Origin: Candidatus Saccharimonadales bacterium
Lineage (GTDB): Bacteria; Patescibacteriota; Saccharimonadia; Saccharimonadales; UBA4665
Assembly (NCBI GenBank): GCA_025450135.1
Contig: JANWHZ010000029.1
Location: 1 to 12,435 of the forward strand
Reading direction: 5' to 3'
Length of the DNA: 12,435 nucleotides
How positions within the stretch are numbered: the stretch's first letter is position 1; the number at the start of each line of letters is the position of its first letter. The notes under the pieces are model-generated. The model had not been told where the DNA came from. It was given only the letters and a program-made list of their open reading frames with translations, and made no database searches. Shown in pieces: positions 1-6,369 of the stretch. The translations under genes were made by a program, and so were the position numbers.

Positions 1-905
1 ATGCCTGCAACGATGCCAATGGCCGCGAGCACCCCAAAGACCGCTACAATCGCCTGCCCTATATACCAAAAGCTAGCGCTGTATACATAGATCTTCCCCG
101 CGCTCCCAGCGCGGTAGTAAATACTCATCTGGTATTTACCGGGCCAAAGCCATTGCGCTTCAGAGCGTAGCGGGACCTCATACAATCGTTCGGTTTCTGG
201 CAATACTAAGCCGGAATCAGTATTAATAATTCCTCTGGCCACTTCGTGCCCCGTGGCATCATCCAGAGTAATTACGCCACGGGGCACAGTTTGGGTGTCT
301 CCGGTATTCGTGAAGACGACATCACTAGCCGCTGGCAACGTTATCTCGAATGATGGTATTGACGGTGGTAGTAACTTGATAGATTGCGTTCCGTTAGTTG
401 CGGTAGTGAGAAACACTAACACTGACACTTCCTCACGAGCCGCTACAGCATTACTTCTCGTTGCCGCTGAGCCGGTCGGAAGAGTGCCAAAAATCACCGC
501 TCCGTAGTGTCCACCTGCTGCCATGGTGGCAATATTGTTAATTGTCACAGGTACCACCTGGCTCGCCCCAGGAGCGAGGTTGAATAGGCTGGCTTGAACG
601 TCCATCCAGTGAGCCAGACCATGCTGTGTGGCTTGGCCGGTACTATTATTTAAGAATGAAACGTTGCCGCTCGTATTGAGCGCCGTAAAATCGTCCATCC
701 TTACTGCAATCGTTACTGCATTGCGTGAATCATTCGTAATCTCGGCGTTGAACACCAGCTGCTCTTGACCAGCCACCACATTTAACTGCTCGACAGCAGG
801 TGAAACGACGAGACCGTTACCGCTGAAGGCAGAAGCTTCAACGCTAATAGCCGGCAATAGCACACCAACAATGGCAGCTGCGAGGTAAAATACCCGCCGG
901 CTCAC
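1..905 (-). CDS. Exported Ig-like surface protein with C-terminal membrane anchor (DUF916-like), 3' end outside window
   Basis: I translated this frame by hand: it runs open from a GTG at 905 to the window edge (301 codons). The N-terminus has a signal peptide (two Arg, a hydrophobic stretch with AAAIVGVLLPA, then cleavage near VEASA). A beta-rich region follows, with phrases such as FNAEITNDS, LFNLAPGASQVVPVTI and GGHYGAVIFG, typical of DUF916/Ig-like domains of WxL-interacting proteins. Near residue 278 the phrase SFWYI leads into a hydrophobic segment that continues off the window. GTG overlaps the TGA of the upstream gene as GTGA, so the two are probably translationally coupled. Protein 902-1969 has the same plan (signal peptide, Ig-like, SFWVI, membrane helix), so the pair are paralogue-like partners. 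I infer an outward-facing, membrane-anchored surface role. The family call rests on pattern, not on a search. Confidence 0.8.
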   Translation of the reverse strand, partial: MSRRVFYLAAAIVGVLLPAISVEASAFSGNGLVVSPAVEQLNVVAGQEQLVFNAEITNDSRNAVTIAVRMDDFTALNTSGNVSFLNNSTGQATQHGLAHWMDVQASLFNLAPGASQVVPVTINNIATMAAGGHYGAVIFGTLPTGSAATRSNAVAAREEVSVLVFLTTATNGTQSIKLLPPSIPSFEITLPAASDVVFTNTGDTQTVPRGVITLDDATGHEVARGIINTDSGLVLPETERLYEVPLRSEAQWLWPGKYQMSIYYRAGSAGKIYVYSASFWYIGQAIVAVFGVLAAIGIVAG

Positions 906-1969
906 AAATGGTAGACCTTTGTCCGTCGAATAAGTCTGACACCGAATTTGCCAATCGTTAAGAGCCCGATGACTATTATTGCTATAACGATGAGCACGAA
1001 TAGAATTAATTTCCACGGTATTACCCAAAACGAAACCTCAGCATGCAACGGTACAATCTTTGTGCCGTCGTTATAGACCAAGGTCAGCTGAGCATAGTAC
1101 TTCCCGAAACGGAATTTGCTTAGGCTTGCAGAATCCCACGACAGCTCCTGCACAGGCACACCATGCGAGTCATTTACTGTTTGCCCGTTTACGGTTTTGT
1201 TTTCGAACTTTGGAAAACCGTCGGTCCAGCTTGCTTGAAAATTACGAACAGTGCGCGGCAGTATGTTGCCGCTGGCTGGATTGATATCTATTGCGGCAAT
1301 AGAATTTGTCATGTCGCTGTTCGGGCTTATGAATATGTTCCCGACTGGAGACATATAGATATTACCGCTATTTCGGATCCTGGCATGGAAACTCGCCGGG
1401 AGATACTCAAAAAGACCCTGGTCAGCCGAAAAGGATTCAATTGACAAGTTCCGCTCTTCACCCGCGGAATGAGTGTCGACTAGTACAAGGGTACTATTTG
1501 TGCCGTGTATCGACGTGGTACCTGGAACGCTGATAGAGGGTAGATTTGGCTTAAAAAGCACGGCGTAGTAGTAGCCAAATTCTGCGGTGCTAGGTAAAGC
1601 AATGGTCATTTTAACCGAAGACCACACACCCGGCCTTGCGATAAAATGACTAGGATTAAAACTGACCCAGCTAGTCGAAGGGTCGTTCGGTGAAGGCGCA
1701 GTTATAACGGCGTTACCGCTTGCATCTTTCGCACTGAACACATCAAGCATCATATCTATTGGCACAGCCTGAGTGCCGTTATTCAAAAACTGTAACGTTT
1801 GCGTGTTGCTGGACCCGGGCTTAGCTGAAATATTCAGAACCACTGGGGTAGTTGTGAAACTACTGCCCCCAGTATCTGCGCTAACGCTTGAAACACCTAC
1901 TAACAGAGCAGCCGCTAGTACAGCAGTCGCTATAACTCGCACAGGTATAGGAATATCTATGGCATGCAT
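902..1969 (-). CDS. Exported Ig-like surface protein with C-terminal membrane anchor (DUF916-like)
   Basis: A 355-residue protein. Residues 1-31 form a signal peptide (VIATAVLAAALLVGV core, cleavage near SADTGG). Residues about 42-140 look like the Ig-like peptidoglycan-binding domain of DUF916 proteins: NISAKPGSSNTQTLQFLNNG, then FIARPGVWSSVKMTIALP and GYYYAVLFKPN. A second beta-rich region follows up to about 312. Residues about 319-341 form one strong membrane helix, with a short basic cytoplasmic tail (VRLIRRTKVYHL). In Firmicutes, proteins with this plan bind WxL-domain proteins and peptidoglycan at the surface; the same role here is inference. The gene starts 31 bases after the stop of 2001-3029 and overlaps the next gene by GTGA. 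No SD is visible before the ATG. A weak -10-like TAGATT lies exactly 6 bases upstream, so it may be read from the upstream mRNA or as a leaderless transcript. Confidence 0.82.
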   Translation of the reverse strand: MHAIDIPIPVRVIATAVLAAALLVGVSSVSADTGGSSFTTTPVVLNISAKPGSSNTQTLQFLNNGTQAVPIDMMLDVFSAKDASGNAVITAPSPNDPSTSWVSFNPSHFIARPGVWSSVKMTIALPSTAEFGYYYAVLFKPNLPSISVPGTTSIHGTNSTLVLVDTHSAGEERNLSIESFSADQGLFEYLPASFHARIRNSGNIYMSPVGNIFISPNSDMTNSIAAIDINPASGNILPRTVRNFQASWTDGFPKFENKTVNGQTVNDSHGVPVQELSWDSASLSKFRFGKYYAQLTLVYNDGTKIVPLHAEVSFWVIPWKLILFVLIVIAIIVIGLLTIGKFGVRLIRRTKVYHL

Positions 1970-2000
1970 TACATCAATCTAGTGTGTATACAAGTATACG

Positions 2001-3029
2001 CTAGAATTGACCTGATCCGACAACAGTAATCGTATCTGTATAGTCGGTTCCTGGAGGAGTAGTGCCCGAGATATCTGCAAGTTCATGTAACACTGTAGTG
2101 ACGTTAGCAGCTGGTGAAGCGTTTGTCGCAATTTGGTTATACGCTGAACTGCTTAATCCACCACCTGAAGTACCACCACCGTACGCATAGTTAGCCGTGT
2201 TGTTGGCGCTGACGCCAAGGGCATATGCTTCTGTGCCAAGCGTGCCACCGTTCATCGTGTGATTGCTACCGGTCGAGACTGAGCTTACGAGATGGTTGCC
2301 TGCACTGGCAGATTTCAAACCTGCATTCGTATCCTCAGCTGCAAGCGTCCATCCACTGGCTGCATTTGTGTTAATGGTTATGGTGATACCACTAGATACC
2401 GTCAGGGCAGTTGGTGAGAGAGCTCCAGGGAAACTATCTGAAGCAGCACTCATAGACATCGTAAATGATGGATTAACAGTACCTGTAATCGTATATGAAT
2501 TGATATTGACTCCTGAGTTCGACAAAACATCAAAAGCTGCAGTCTGACTATCTGAACCGACCGTAACGAGAGCGCTGTAAACGCCACCTGAACCCGGATT
2601 CGTTAATGCAGTAGTACTACTTAGAATCGTACAATATTCAGTCGTTGCTGACAGCGCCGTAAAGCTGCTGACAGTAACTGTGGTACCAGACCCAGAAGCT
2701 GTTGGTGCACCAGGCAAGTGAACAGCGCTCGGGAAGTAATTAACGCATGTGTTCGTATTATCTAAAGTTTGAGTCGCATTAACGGAACCACCAGTAAAGT
2801 TGTTAAAGTTGATCGTTGCGCTAGTTGCACCGGAGGCAACTGTTTTGAAGTCGACCGCAAATGAGTTACCCGCACTGATAATCATTGGGTTCCCGCTGCC
2901 AGGCAGCTCTTGGATTGTGGTCTTGGTTAGCGTACCTGCAAATACCGTTTGAGAAAGAAACGTAAAATTCACAGCAAGAACAATCAGCGCTGTGATCCAA
3001 AGTCTGACTCTCTTGAATTTTAAAACCAT
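2001..3029 (-). CDS. Secreted beta-rich surface protein with WxL-like C-terminal domain
   Basis: A 342-residue Ser/Thr/Gly/Ala-rich exported protein. The signal peptide is residues 1-31 (basic n-region, WITALIVLAVNFTFL core, cleavage after VFA). Residues 32-170 are beta-rich with two Cys (C95, C133) that could form a disulfide. Residues about 175-342 form a separate domain that begins INSYTITGTVNPSFTMSM, contains TNAASGWTLAAEDTN (a WTL tripeptide at 227-229) and ends DYTDTITVVGSGQF. A W-x-L inside such a C-terminal beta domain recalls the WxL cell-surface domain, but the second WxL motif is missing, so I call it WxL-like only. No LPXTG or membrane anchor is present. The start is supported by GAAGG seven bases before the ATG. 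It precedes two DUF916-like anchored proteins, which would be its natural binding partners. The function is inferred from this context. Confidence 0.75.
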   Translation of the reverse strand: MVLKFKRVRLWITALIVLAVNFTFLSQTVFAGTLTKTTIQELPGSGNPMIISAGNSFAVDFKTVASGATSATINFNNFTGGSVNATQTLDNTNTCVNYFPSAVHLPGAPTASGSGTTVTVSSFTALSATTEYCTILSSTTALTNPGSGGVYSALVTVGSDSQTAAFDVLSNSGVNINSYTITGTVNPSFTMSMSAASDSFPGALSPTALTVSSGITITINTNAASGWTLAAEDTNAGLKSASAGNHLVSSVSTGSNHTMNGGTLGTEAYALGVSANNTANYAYGGGTSGGGLSSSAYNQIATNASPAANVTTVLHELADISGTTPPGTDYTDTITVVGSGQF

Positions 3030-3060
3030 AGTATCGCCTTCTATTAATTCTCTGCTTGAT

Positions 3061-3090
3061 ATACTAGAACTAATTTAGCATAACTAGTAT
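3061..3090. repeat. Inverted repeat upstream of the surface protein at 3029
   Basis: ATACTAG (3061-3067) and CTAGTAT (3084-3090) are perfect inverted copies, and a smaller CTAA-T-TTAG palindrome lies in the loop. It sits in the 120-base gap between the two secreted-protein genes, 32 bases before the start at 3029. There is no T-run, so it does not look like a terminator. An operator or 5' UTR hairpin is possible, and I see no convincing -35/-10 pair around it. Confidence 0.3.
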
Positions 3091-3149
3091 GAAGTCCAAA
3101 TAGCTAGACGGGAGTTATCCACATCTTCTTGAATAACGTCTGAATATTT

Positions 3150-4178
3150 CTAAAAGCTTGCAGAGGCAATAAATGTGAATGTCTCTGCGTAATCGCTGAC
3201 TGCCGGTGCGGTACCTGTTACCTTAACCTTTACGTTGGCGGTAGCAGAACCACCTGCTAAAGCCGCACTTGAGGTGAGTATTTGCAGAAAGCTAGTGCTT
3301 TCGGCTCCAACTACATTTCCAGTACCGTTGAACGGACTTACAAGAGTAAGCGGGCCACCTGAAGTTTGCGAAGGGCTGCTTGCCTGAATGCCAAAACCTT
3401 GGGATTGTGACGAAAGATCAGCGCTCACTGCAGACACAAGATACGATTGAGACGTGCTGTAGAATCCGGCATGCACACCCTTAATATACACGCTGCCGCC
3501 AGATGCTCCGTTCGTAGAGAAATTCAACGTAATATTTGAGCTCGTAGCGACTGTACCGGGCGTGATACTACTAAGATTTGACGATCCTGGCGATAACGAG
3601 AATGACAGCGTAGGCGCGACCGTTGAGCCAGAATTTGAACTTGTGCTCAGCTCGGTATTCGTAAACTGGCCTTCCATGGCTGCTGCCTTTACATAGTAGG
3701 TTGTACTGGATGTTAAGCCAACAATTTGGAAACCACCGCTGCCGCCCCACGCACTGTATGTTTGGTATACCGCGCTGGCGCCAATTGTCCCATCTGCTTG
3801 TATGTAGTTGGTCGAGGAAAAGTTGTTCGTCGTATTAATGGCTATCGCATAGGTAGCATCGCTCGGGTTACCGCTTGTGTGCACAACACACGTTAGCTGA
3901 TTGTAGTATGTACCGCCGCCATTACTTAGTGTGGGCGCCGCTGGAATATTCAACTGCTCAGCTTGTATAGATCCATTATTCGCGGCATACGTTGTACCAG
4001 AAGAAGAGCCGCTTGCCTGTTCACCGAGGCTACCCTGCAAGTGATATGTAGAACCTGATGCGGTGTTGCTTCCGCCTGATCCAAATCCGTAACTCTGTAA
4101 TTGGTAGCTGGTACCAGAGGAAAACGCGCCAAACGACATCAATACTAGGCTCACCCCCCGAGTAGATACTCTAAGCAT
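3150..4178 (-). CDS. Secreted surface protein with fibronectin III-like middle and WxL-like C-terminal domain
   Basis: A 342-residue Ser/Gly/Thr-rich protein. The signal peptide is short (residues 1 to about 21, VSLVLMSFGAF core); stops in the frame just upstream rule out a longer start. Residues 23-57 hold two similar segments, TSYQLQSYGFGSGG and STYHLQGSLGEQASG, probably a small tandem repeat. Residues about 78-182 resemble a fibronectin type III module (AAPTLS..., then GLTSSTTYYVKAAA). Residues about 188-342 form a beta-rich domain: TNGASGGSVYIKG aligns with TNAASGWTLAAED of the neighbour 2001-3029, and both proteins end alike (SDYAETFTFIASASF here). The W-x-L is absent in this copy. It has no SD; a good promoter ends six bases before the ATG. 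I infer an extracellular or adhesive role. Confidence 0.75.
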   Translation of the reverse strand: MLRVSTRGVSLVLMSFGAFSSGTSYQLQSYGFGSGGSNTASGSTYHLQGSLGEQASGSSSGTTYAANNGSIQAEQLNIPAAPTLSNGGGTYYNQLTCVVHTSGNPSDATYAIAINTTNNFSSTNYIQADGTIGASAVYQTYSAWGGSGGFQIVGLTSSTTYYVKAAAMEGQFTNTELSTSSNSGSTVAPTLSFSLSPGSSNLSSITPGTVATSSNITLNFSTNGASGGSVYIKGVHAGFYSTSQSYLVSAVSADLSSQSQGFGIQASSPSQTSGGPLTLVSPFNGTGNVVGAESTSFLQILTSSAALAGGSATANVKVKVTGTAPAVSDYAETFTFIASASF

Positions 4179-4184
4179 GATCTT

Positions 4185-4213
4185 ATTGTAGTGTGCACCG
4201 CACTACTAGGCAA
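4185..4213 (-). promoter_or_regulatory. Promoter giving a leaderless mRNA for the 4178 gene
   Basis: Read on the minus strand: -35 TTGCCT (4213-4208), a 17-base spacer, -10 TACAAT (4190-4185), then six bases to the ATG at 4178. Transcription would start at or next to the A of the ATG. A small inverted repeat (TAGTG 4189-4193 / CACTA 4201-4205) overlaps the spacer and -10 and could be an operator. Confidence 0.6.
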
Positions 4214-4247
4214 CTTCACTCTGGTCATTGGAGGTTGCAACTGGGTC

Positions 4248-4276
4248 TGGAAATACGTGCTCTTTCTTTGTATAAT
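4248..4276 (+). promoter_or_regulatory. Promoter of the tRNA-Gln gene
   Basis: A perfect -10 TATAAT (4271-4276) is preceded, after 17 bases, by -35 TGGAAA (4248-4253). Transcription would start near 4283, giving a leader of about 48 bases that is processed off the tRNA 5' end. Confidence 0.6.
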
Positions 4277-4330
4277 CACCCCTTGTCAGTTTATCTCACG
4301 CCCTGGCAATGGGATCTGCTGAAAAGGTAT

Positions 4331-4404
4331 TGGGGATTGGCCAAGTGGTAAGGCAATGGGTTCTGGTCCCATGATCGGGGGTTCGAATCCCTCATCCCCA
4401 GCCA
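4331..4404 (+). tRNA. tRNA-Gln (anticodon CTG), CCA encoded
   Basis: A full cloverleaf folds by eye. The acceptor stem is TGGGGAT/ATCCCCA with the U1-A72 pair common in bacterial tRNA-Gln. The D stem is GCC/GGC. The anticodon stem ATGGG/CCCAT has loop TTCTGGT, so the anticodon is CTG (reads CAG). The variable loop is GATC. The T stem GGGGG/CCCTC contains one G-T pair, with loop TTCGAAT. Discriminator G is followed by an encoded CCA. It sits alone between the surface cluster and the DUF1003 gene. Confidence 0.97.
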
Positions 4405-4418
4405 TAAGCAGATTGACC

Positions 4419-4446
4419 TTTGCATTCAGATGTTTTTTGTTATGAT
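4419..4446 (+). promoter_or_regulatory. Possible promoter of the DUF1003 gene
   Basis: -10 TATGAT (4441-4446) is preceded after 16 bases by TTTGCA (4419-4424). A TTGACC at 4413 is a better -35 but sits 22 bases away, which is too far. It lies just after the tRNA, so tRNA read-through is an alternative. The start site near 4453 leaves room for the SD GGGAG before 4476. Confidence 0.4.
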
Positions 4447-4475
4447 GAGACCATAATTAGCAGTAGGGAGTTGAC

Positions 4476-4868
4476 ATGGCCTATAAGAACTGGCACCAGA
4501 AAGCGCAGGATCAGTTATCGTGGGGAGACAGAATTGCTGATAAGGTGTCGTCACATATGGGGAGCTGGCGTTTTATCATTATACAGACGGTCCTCATTAC
4601 AGCTTGGGTAGCCGGCAACGCGTGGCTATTATTTCACTTTGACCCGTTCCCATTCATATTCTTGAACCTAGCGTTCTCAGCCCAAGCGGCTTACGCCACA
4701 CCGATTATTATGATGAGTCAGAACCGGGCTGCTACGAGAGATAAAGTGCAAGCCGAGCATCAATACGAACATCAAGAAAAGGAATTAGCACTCAACACTG
4801 AGCTGACAAAAGAGATTCATCAACTTGCCCAGGAGATTCACGAGTTGCTTAAGCAGCAAAAAGGCTAG
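4476..4868 (+). CDS. DUF1003 family membrane protein
   Basis: A 130-residue protein. Residues 15-30 (SWGDRIADKVSSHMGS) and the following helix are the typical start of DUF1003. Membrane helix 1 is about 32-52 and helix 2 about 60-80 (FIFLNLAFSAQAAYATPIIMM), followed by the conserved SQNRAATRDKVQAEHQYE. The C-terminal third (about 95-128) is charged and heptad-like, probably a coiled coil. The family is widespread and membrane-bound, and its biochemical role is not established. The ATG is supported by GGGAG about seven bases upstream. An overlapping start at 4420 in another frame is a shadow. No clear terminator follows; a weak AAAGG/CCTTT hairpin overlaps the stop. Confidence 0.9.
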   Translation: MAYKNWHQKAQDQLSWGDRIADKVSSHMGSWRFIIIQTVLITAWVAGNAWLLFHFDPFPFIFLNLAFSAQAAYATPIIMMSQNRAATRDKVQAEHQYEHQEKELALNTELTKEIHQLAQEIHELLKQQKG

Positions 4869-5007
4869 TTTAGCAACCCTTTGCAACCGTGCCTCAGATG
4901 TGACCTGCCGTAAGCTACTACGCGATTCGGTATGTTAAATAGGCTGCCGCTTAAAATGGTCTATCGTGACAGAATACATACGCGAGCTAGTGTATGGAGG
5001 GGCAGGT

Positions 5008-5202
5008 ATGGCGAATGTAAACCAAGTACAAGTACAAAAGTTTTTGGGCGGCGTGAATTATCCGGCAAGCAAGGAAGATTTAGTAAGCTACGCTAAGCAG
5101 GAAGCCGCGGACAATAACGTGCTGCAGACAATTCAAGCTTTGCCCTATCACAATTTTGACACCCCAGCTGTAGTGAGCGAGGCTATTGACGAAACAGAAT
5201 AG
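5008..5202 (+). CDS. DUF2795 family small soluble protein
   Basis: A 64-residue protein, MANVNQVQVQKFLGGVNYPA at the N-terminus. It matches the DUF2795 pattern almost end to end: VQKFLGGVNYPASKEDLVSYAK, then AADNNVLQTIQALP and FDTPAVVSEAI. The family consists of short, helical, predicted nucleic-acid- or protein-binding modules without a proven function. An in-frame GTG at 4966 would add 14 residues. I prefer ATG 5008 because GGAGGGG (4997-5003) sits at the right distance and the family similarity begins there. It is followed by a long gap, so it is probably the last gene of its transcript. A possible -10 TAAAAT lies at 4952-4957 without a clear -35. Confidence 0.88.
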   Translation: MANVNQVQVQKFLGGVNYPASKEDLVSYAKQEAADNNVLQTIQALPYHNFDTPAVVSEAIDETE

Positions 5203-5246
5203 CCACTATTTCAAGCTGGGTAACGTACCTGTGAAACGCGAGATTT

Positions 5247-5320
5247 AGCAAACCGTAATTTATCAGCTTTGCTGCTAGTTGTAGTTGCCAAAGTACGCAA
5301 TCGTACGCGCGTTTTGCAAC
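5247..5320 (+). other. Two hairpins in the gap after the DUF2795 gene
   Basis: The gap 5203-5382 has no gene but is structured. Hairpin 1 pairs AGCAAA (5247-5252) with TTTGCT (5268-5273). Hairpin 2 pairs GTTGC (5284-5288) and AAA (5290-5292) with TTT and GCAAC (5312-5320), enclosing a perfect inner stem GTACG/CGTAC with loop CAAT (5293-5306). There is no T-run after either, so a classic terminator is unlikely. Together they could be a 3' end structure of the DUF2795 mRNA or part of a small RNA. Confidence 0.35.
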
Positions 5321-5330
5321 ATGTGGTCAG

Positions 5331-5360
5331 TTGTTACTGCAGTCCAGGTGGACTTATAGT
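5331..5360 (+). promoter_or_regulatory. Promoter with palindromic spacer, upstream of the 18-codon ORF
   Basis: -35 TTGTTA (5331-5336), an 18-base spacer and -10 TATAGT (5355-5360, 5 of 6). The spacer contains the inverted repeat AGTCC-AGGT-GGACT (5341-5354), which is well placed to be an operator. Transcription would begin near 5367, just before the SD of the short ORF at 5383. Confidence 0.5.
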
Positions 5361-5382
5361 AAGCAACCGAGGGAGGACAGCT

Positions 5383-5439
5383 ATGAAACCTAGCGCACCT
5401 GTTTGGGTCTTGCATCGACCGGAATTTGCTCCCCAGTAA
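5383..5439 (+). CDS. Possible 18-residue small protein or leader peptide
   Basis: ATG to TAA encodes MKPSAPVWVLHRPEFAPQ. It has the strongest SD of the region (GGGAGGA, 5371-5377) five bases before the ATG, and a plausible promoter right upstream. Nothing in the peptide suggests a membrane segment; it has three Pro, a central VWVL and no repeated single amino acid as in amino-acid attenuators. It lies 120 bases before the lytic transglycosylase gene. It could be a leader peptide, a small protein, or chance; the SD and promoter make it more than a random ORF. No family is recognised. Confidence 0.45.
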   Translation: MKPSAPVWVLHRPEFAPQ

Positions 5440-5490
5440 TTATTCTATTCGTAGCCAAGACGTGATACCTGTTGGGAGGGAGAGCAACCA

Positions 5491-5502
5491 GCAGATATCT
5501 GC
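5491..5502. repeat. Perfect 12-bp palindrome upstream of the lytic transglycosylase gene
   Basis: GCAGATATCTGC is a perfect palindrome centred about 50 bases upstream of the -10 of the 5559 gene. It could be an operator for a dimeric regulator. A second purine-rich SD-like run (GGGAGGGAG, 5474-5482) lies just before it but has no good start codon after it. Confidence 0.35.
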
Positions 5503-5546
5503 ACTTGAAGGTAGTGCGGATATTCTGTAGATAGAGTTACATCTTG

Positions 5547-5552
5547 TATGAT
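5547..5552 (+). promoter_or_regulatory. -10 element giving a leaderless mRNA for the lytic transglycosylase
   Basis: TATGAT ends six bases before ATG 5559, so transcription would begin at the ATG itself. The region at -35 (around 5524-5529) is poor, and no SD is visible before the ATG. Confidence 0.45.
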
Positions 5553-5558
5553 ATATAA

Positions 5559-6266
5559 ATGAGAATTGTGAGGTTCCAGGCCATTAGGAATAACCTACCA
5601 CGGGTATGGGACTTTGGTATGGCTGCCGTTGGTGCTTTCTTAGTACTCATTGGCGTTGGAGTAGCTAATGTGATCTACAATACGCAAGTACCGCTCCCGT
5701 ATCAGGACGCTGGCGTTACAGCTACCTGGTTGCCACCAACCGTTACGCATTGGCGGCCAGAGATCAACCAGATAGCCAAAAAATATAACATTGACGCTAA
5801 TATCGTCGCGATCATCATAACAATGGAATCGGGCGGTGATCCGAAAGCGGTGAGCGAGGATAATGCACAAGGTTTGATGCAAGTTACGCCGCTGACTGCA
5901 GGTGATATTGCCAAAAAGTTTTTGAAGCAGCCAGTCACGAACTACAGCTTGTCTGACCCAGCCACCAACATCGAGTTTGGTACCGCTTATCTAGCCTACT
6001 TGCGTGACATTTTTGGCGAGCCCCAGCAGTCACCCAGCTGGAATTATACTGTCGAGCTTATAGCGGCAGGTTATAACGGTGGACCGGGAGCCGCTGACAG
6101 TCTCTATAAAGGCAGGGGGTTGACCGATACGCAGACGGTAGTCTATTCACGCGACGCGTTTAACATGTGGAGGGAACGGCATGCAATTGATAGCCCCACA
6201 TTTGACCGCTGGAAAGAGCGCGGGGGACAAACACTACTGAATAGCGCAGCACAAAATCAGCAGTAA
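5559..6266 (+). CDS. Membrane-anchored SLT-type lytic transglycosylase
   Basis: A 235-residue enzyme expected to cleave the MurNAc-GlcNAc bond of peptidoglycan, forming 1,6-anhydroMurNAc ends. Residues about 20-42 are an uncleaved signal anchor after a basic N-terminus, placing the domain outside. The SLT domain spans about 64-200. The catalytic Glu is E90 in ITMESGGDPKAVS, followed by AQGLMQVTP (103-111), NIEFGTAYLAYL (137-148) and AGYNGGPGA (170-178), all hallmark motifs in the right order. The C-terminal 35 residues are polar. It may serve in wall growth, or act on a host wall if this is an epibiont; the latter is inference. The ATG start follows a -10 box by six bases with no SD, suggesting a leaderless mRNA. 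Confidence 0.93.
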   Translation: MRIVRFQAIRNNLPRVWDFGMAAVGAFLVLIGVGVANVIYNTQVPLPYQDAGVTATWLPPTVTHWRPEINQIAKKYNIDANIVAIIITMESGGDPKAVSEDNAQGLMQVTPLTAGDIAKKFLKQPVTNYSLSDPATNIEFGTAYLAYLRDIFGEPQQSPSWNYTVELIAAGYNGGPGAADSLYKGRGLTDTQTVVYSRDAFNMWRERHAIDSPTFDRWKERGGQTLLNSAAQNQQ

Positions 6267-6304
6267 GATATCTTACTGACCCTGGTGTGTGTTCTTGATC
6301 AGAT

Positions 6305-6344
6305 ATATACAGACAAGGCTACAGTAGCAGCACTGTCTGTATAT
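6305..6344 (+). other. Strong hairpin between the lytic transglycosylase and the 6370 gene
   Basis: ATATACAGACA (6305-6315) and TGTCTGTATAT (6334-6344) form a perfect 11-bp stem; the 18-base loop holds a nested GCTA-CAG-TAGC. The sequence after it (TTATAT) is AT-rich but not a T-run. It may end the transglycosylase mRNA or be an operator/5' UTR element of the next gene, whose SD (AAGGAG) starts 15 bases later. Confidence 0.45.
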
Positions 6345-6369
6345 TTATATCCTCATATAAGGAGTCACG

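Noticed and set aside
1060..1444. Plus-strand ORFs opposite the 902-1969 gene
   Set aside because: They are antisense shadows of a gene with clear signal peptide and membrane anchor; no SD and no recognisable content.
3115..3123. Perfect DnaA box TTATCCACA in the gap between surface genes, with a second at 11565-11573 inside a gene
   Set aside because: A single box at each place, no cluster, no AT-rich unwinding region and no dnaA/dnaN genes; not evidence for an origin.
4873..4888. GCAACC direct repeat, the same hexamer as in hammerhead stem III
   Set aside because: No CUGANGA or GAAA core is nearby on either strand; I found no second hammerhead in the window.
4966..5007. GTG start for a longer DUF2795 protein
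   Set aside because: A strong SD (GGAGGGG) sits at the right distance from ATG 5008, and the family similarity begins there.
5462..5530. GTG-started 22-codon ORF around the GGGAGGGAG run
   Set aside because: The SD-like run lies inside the ORF rather than before it, and no proper start codon follows the run at a usable distance.
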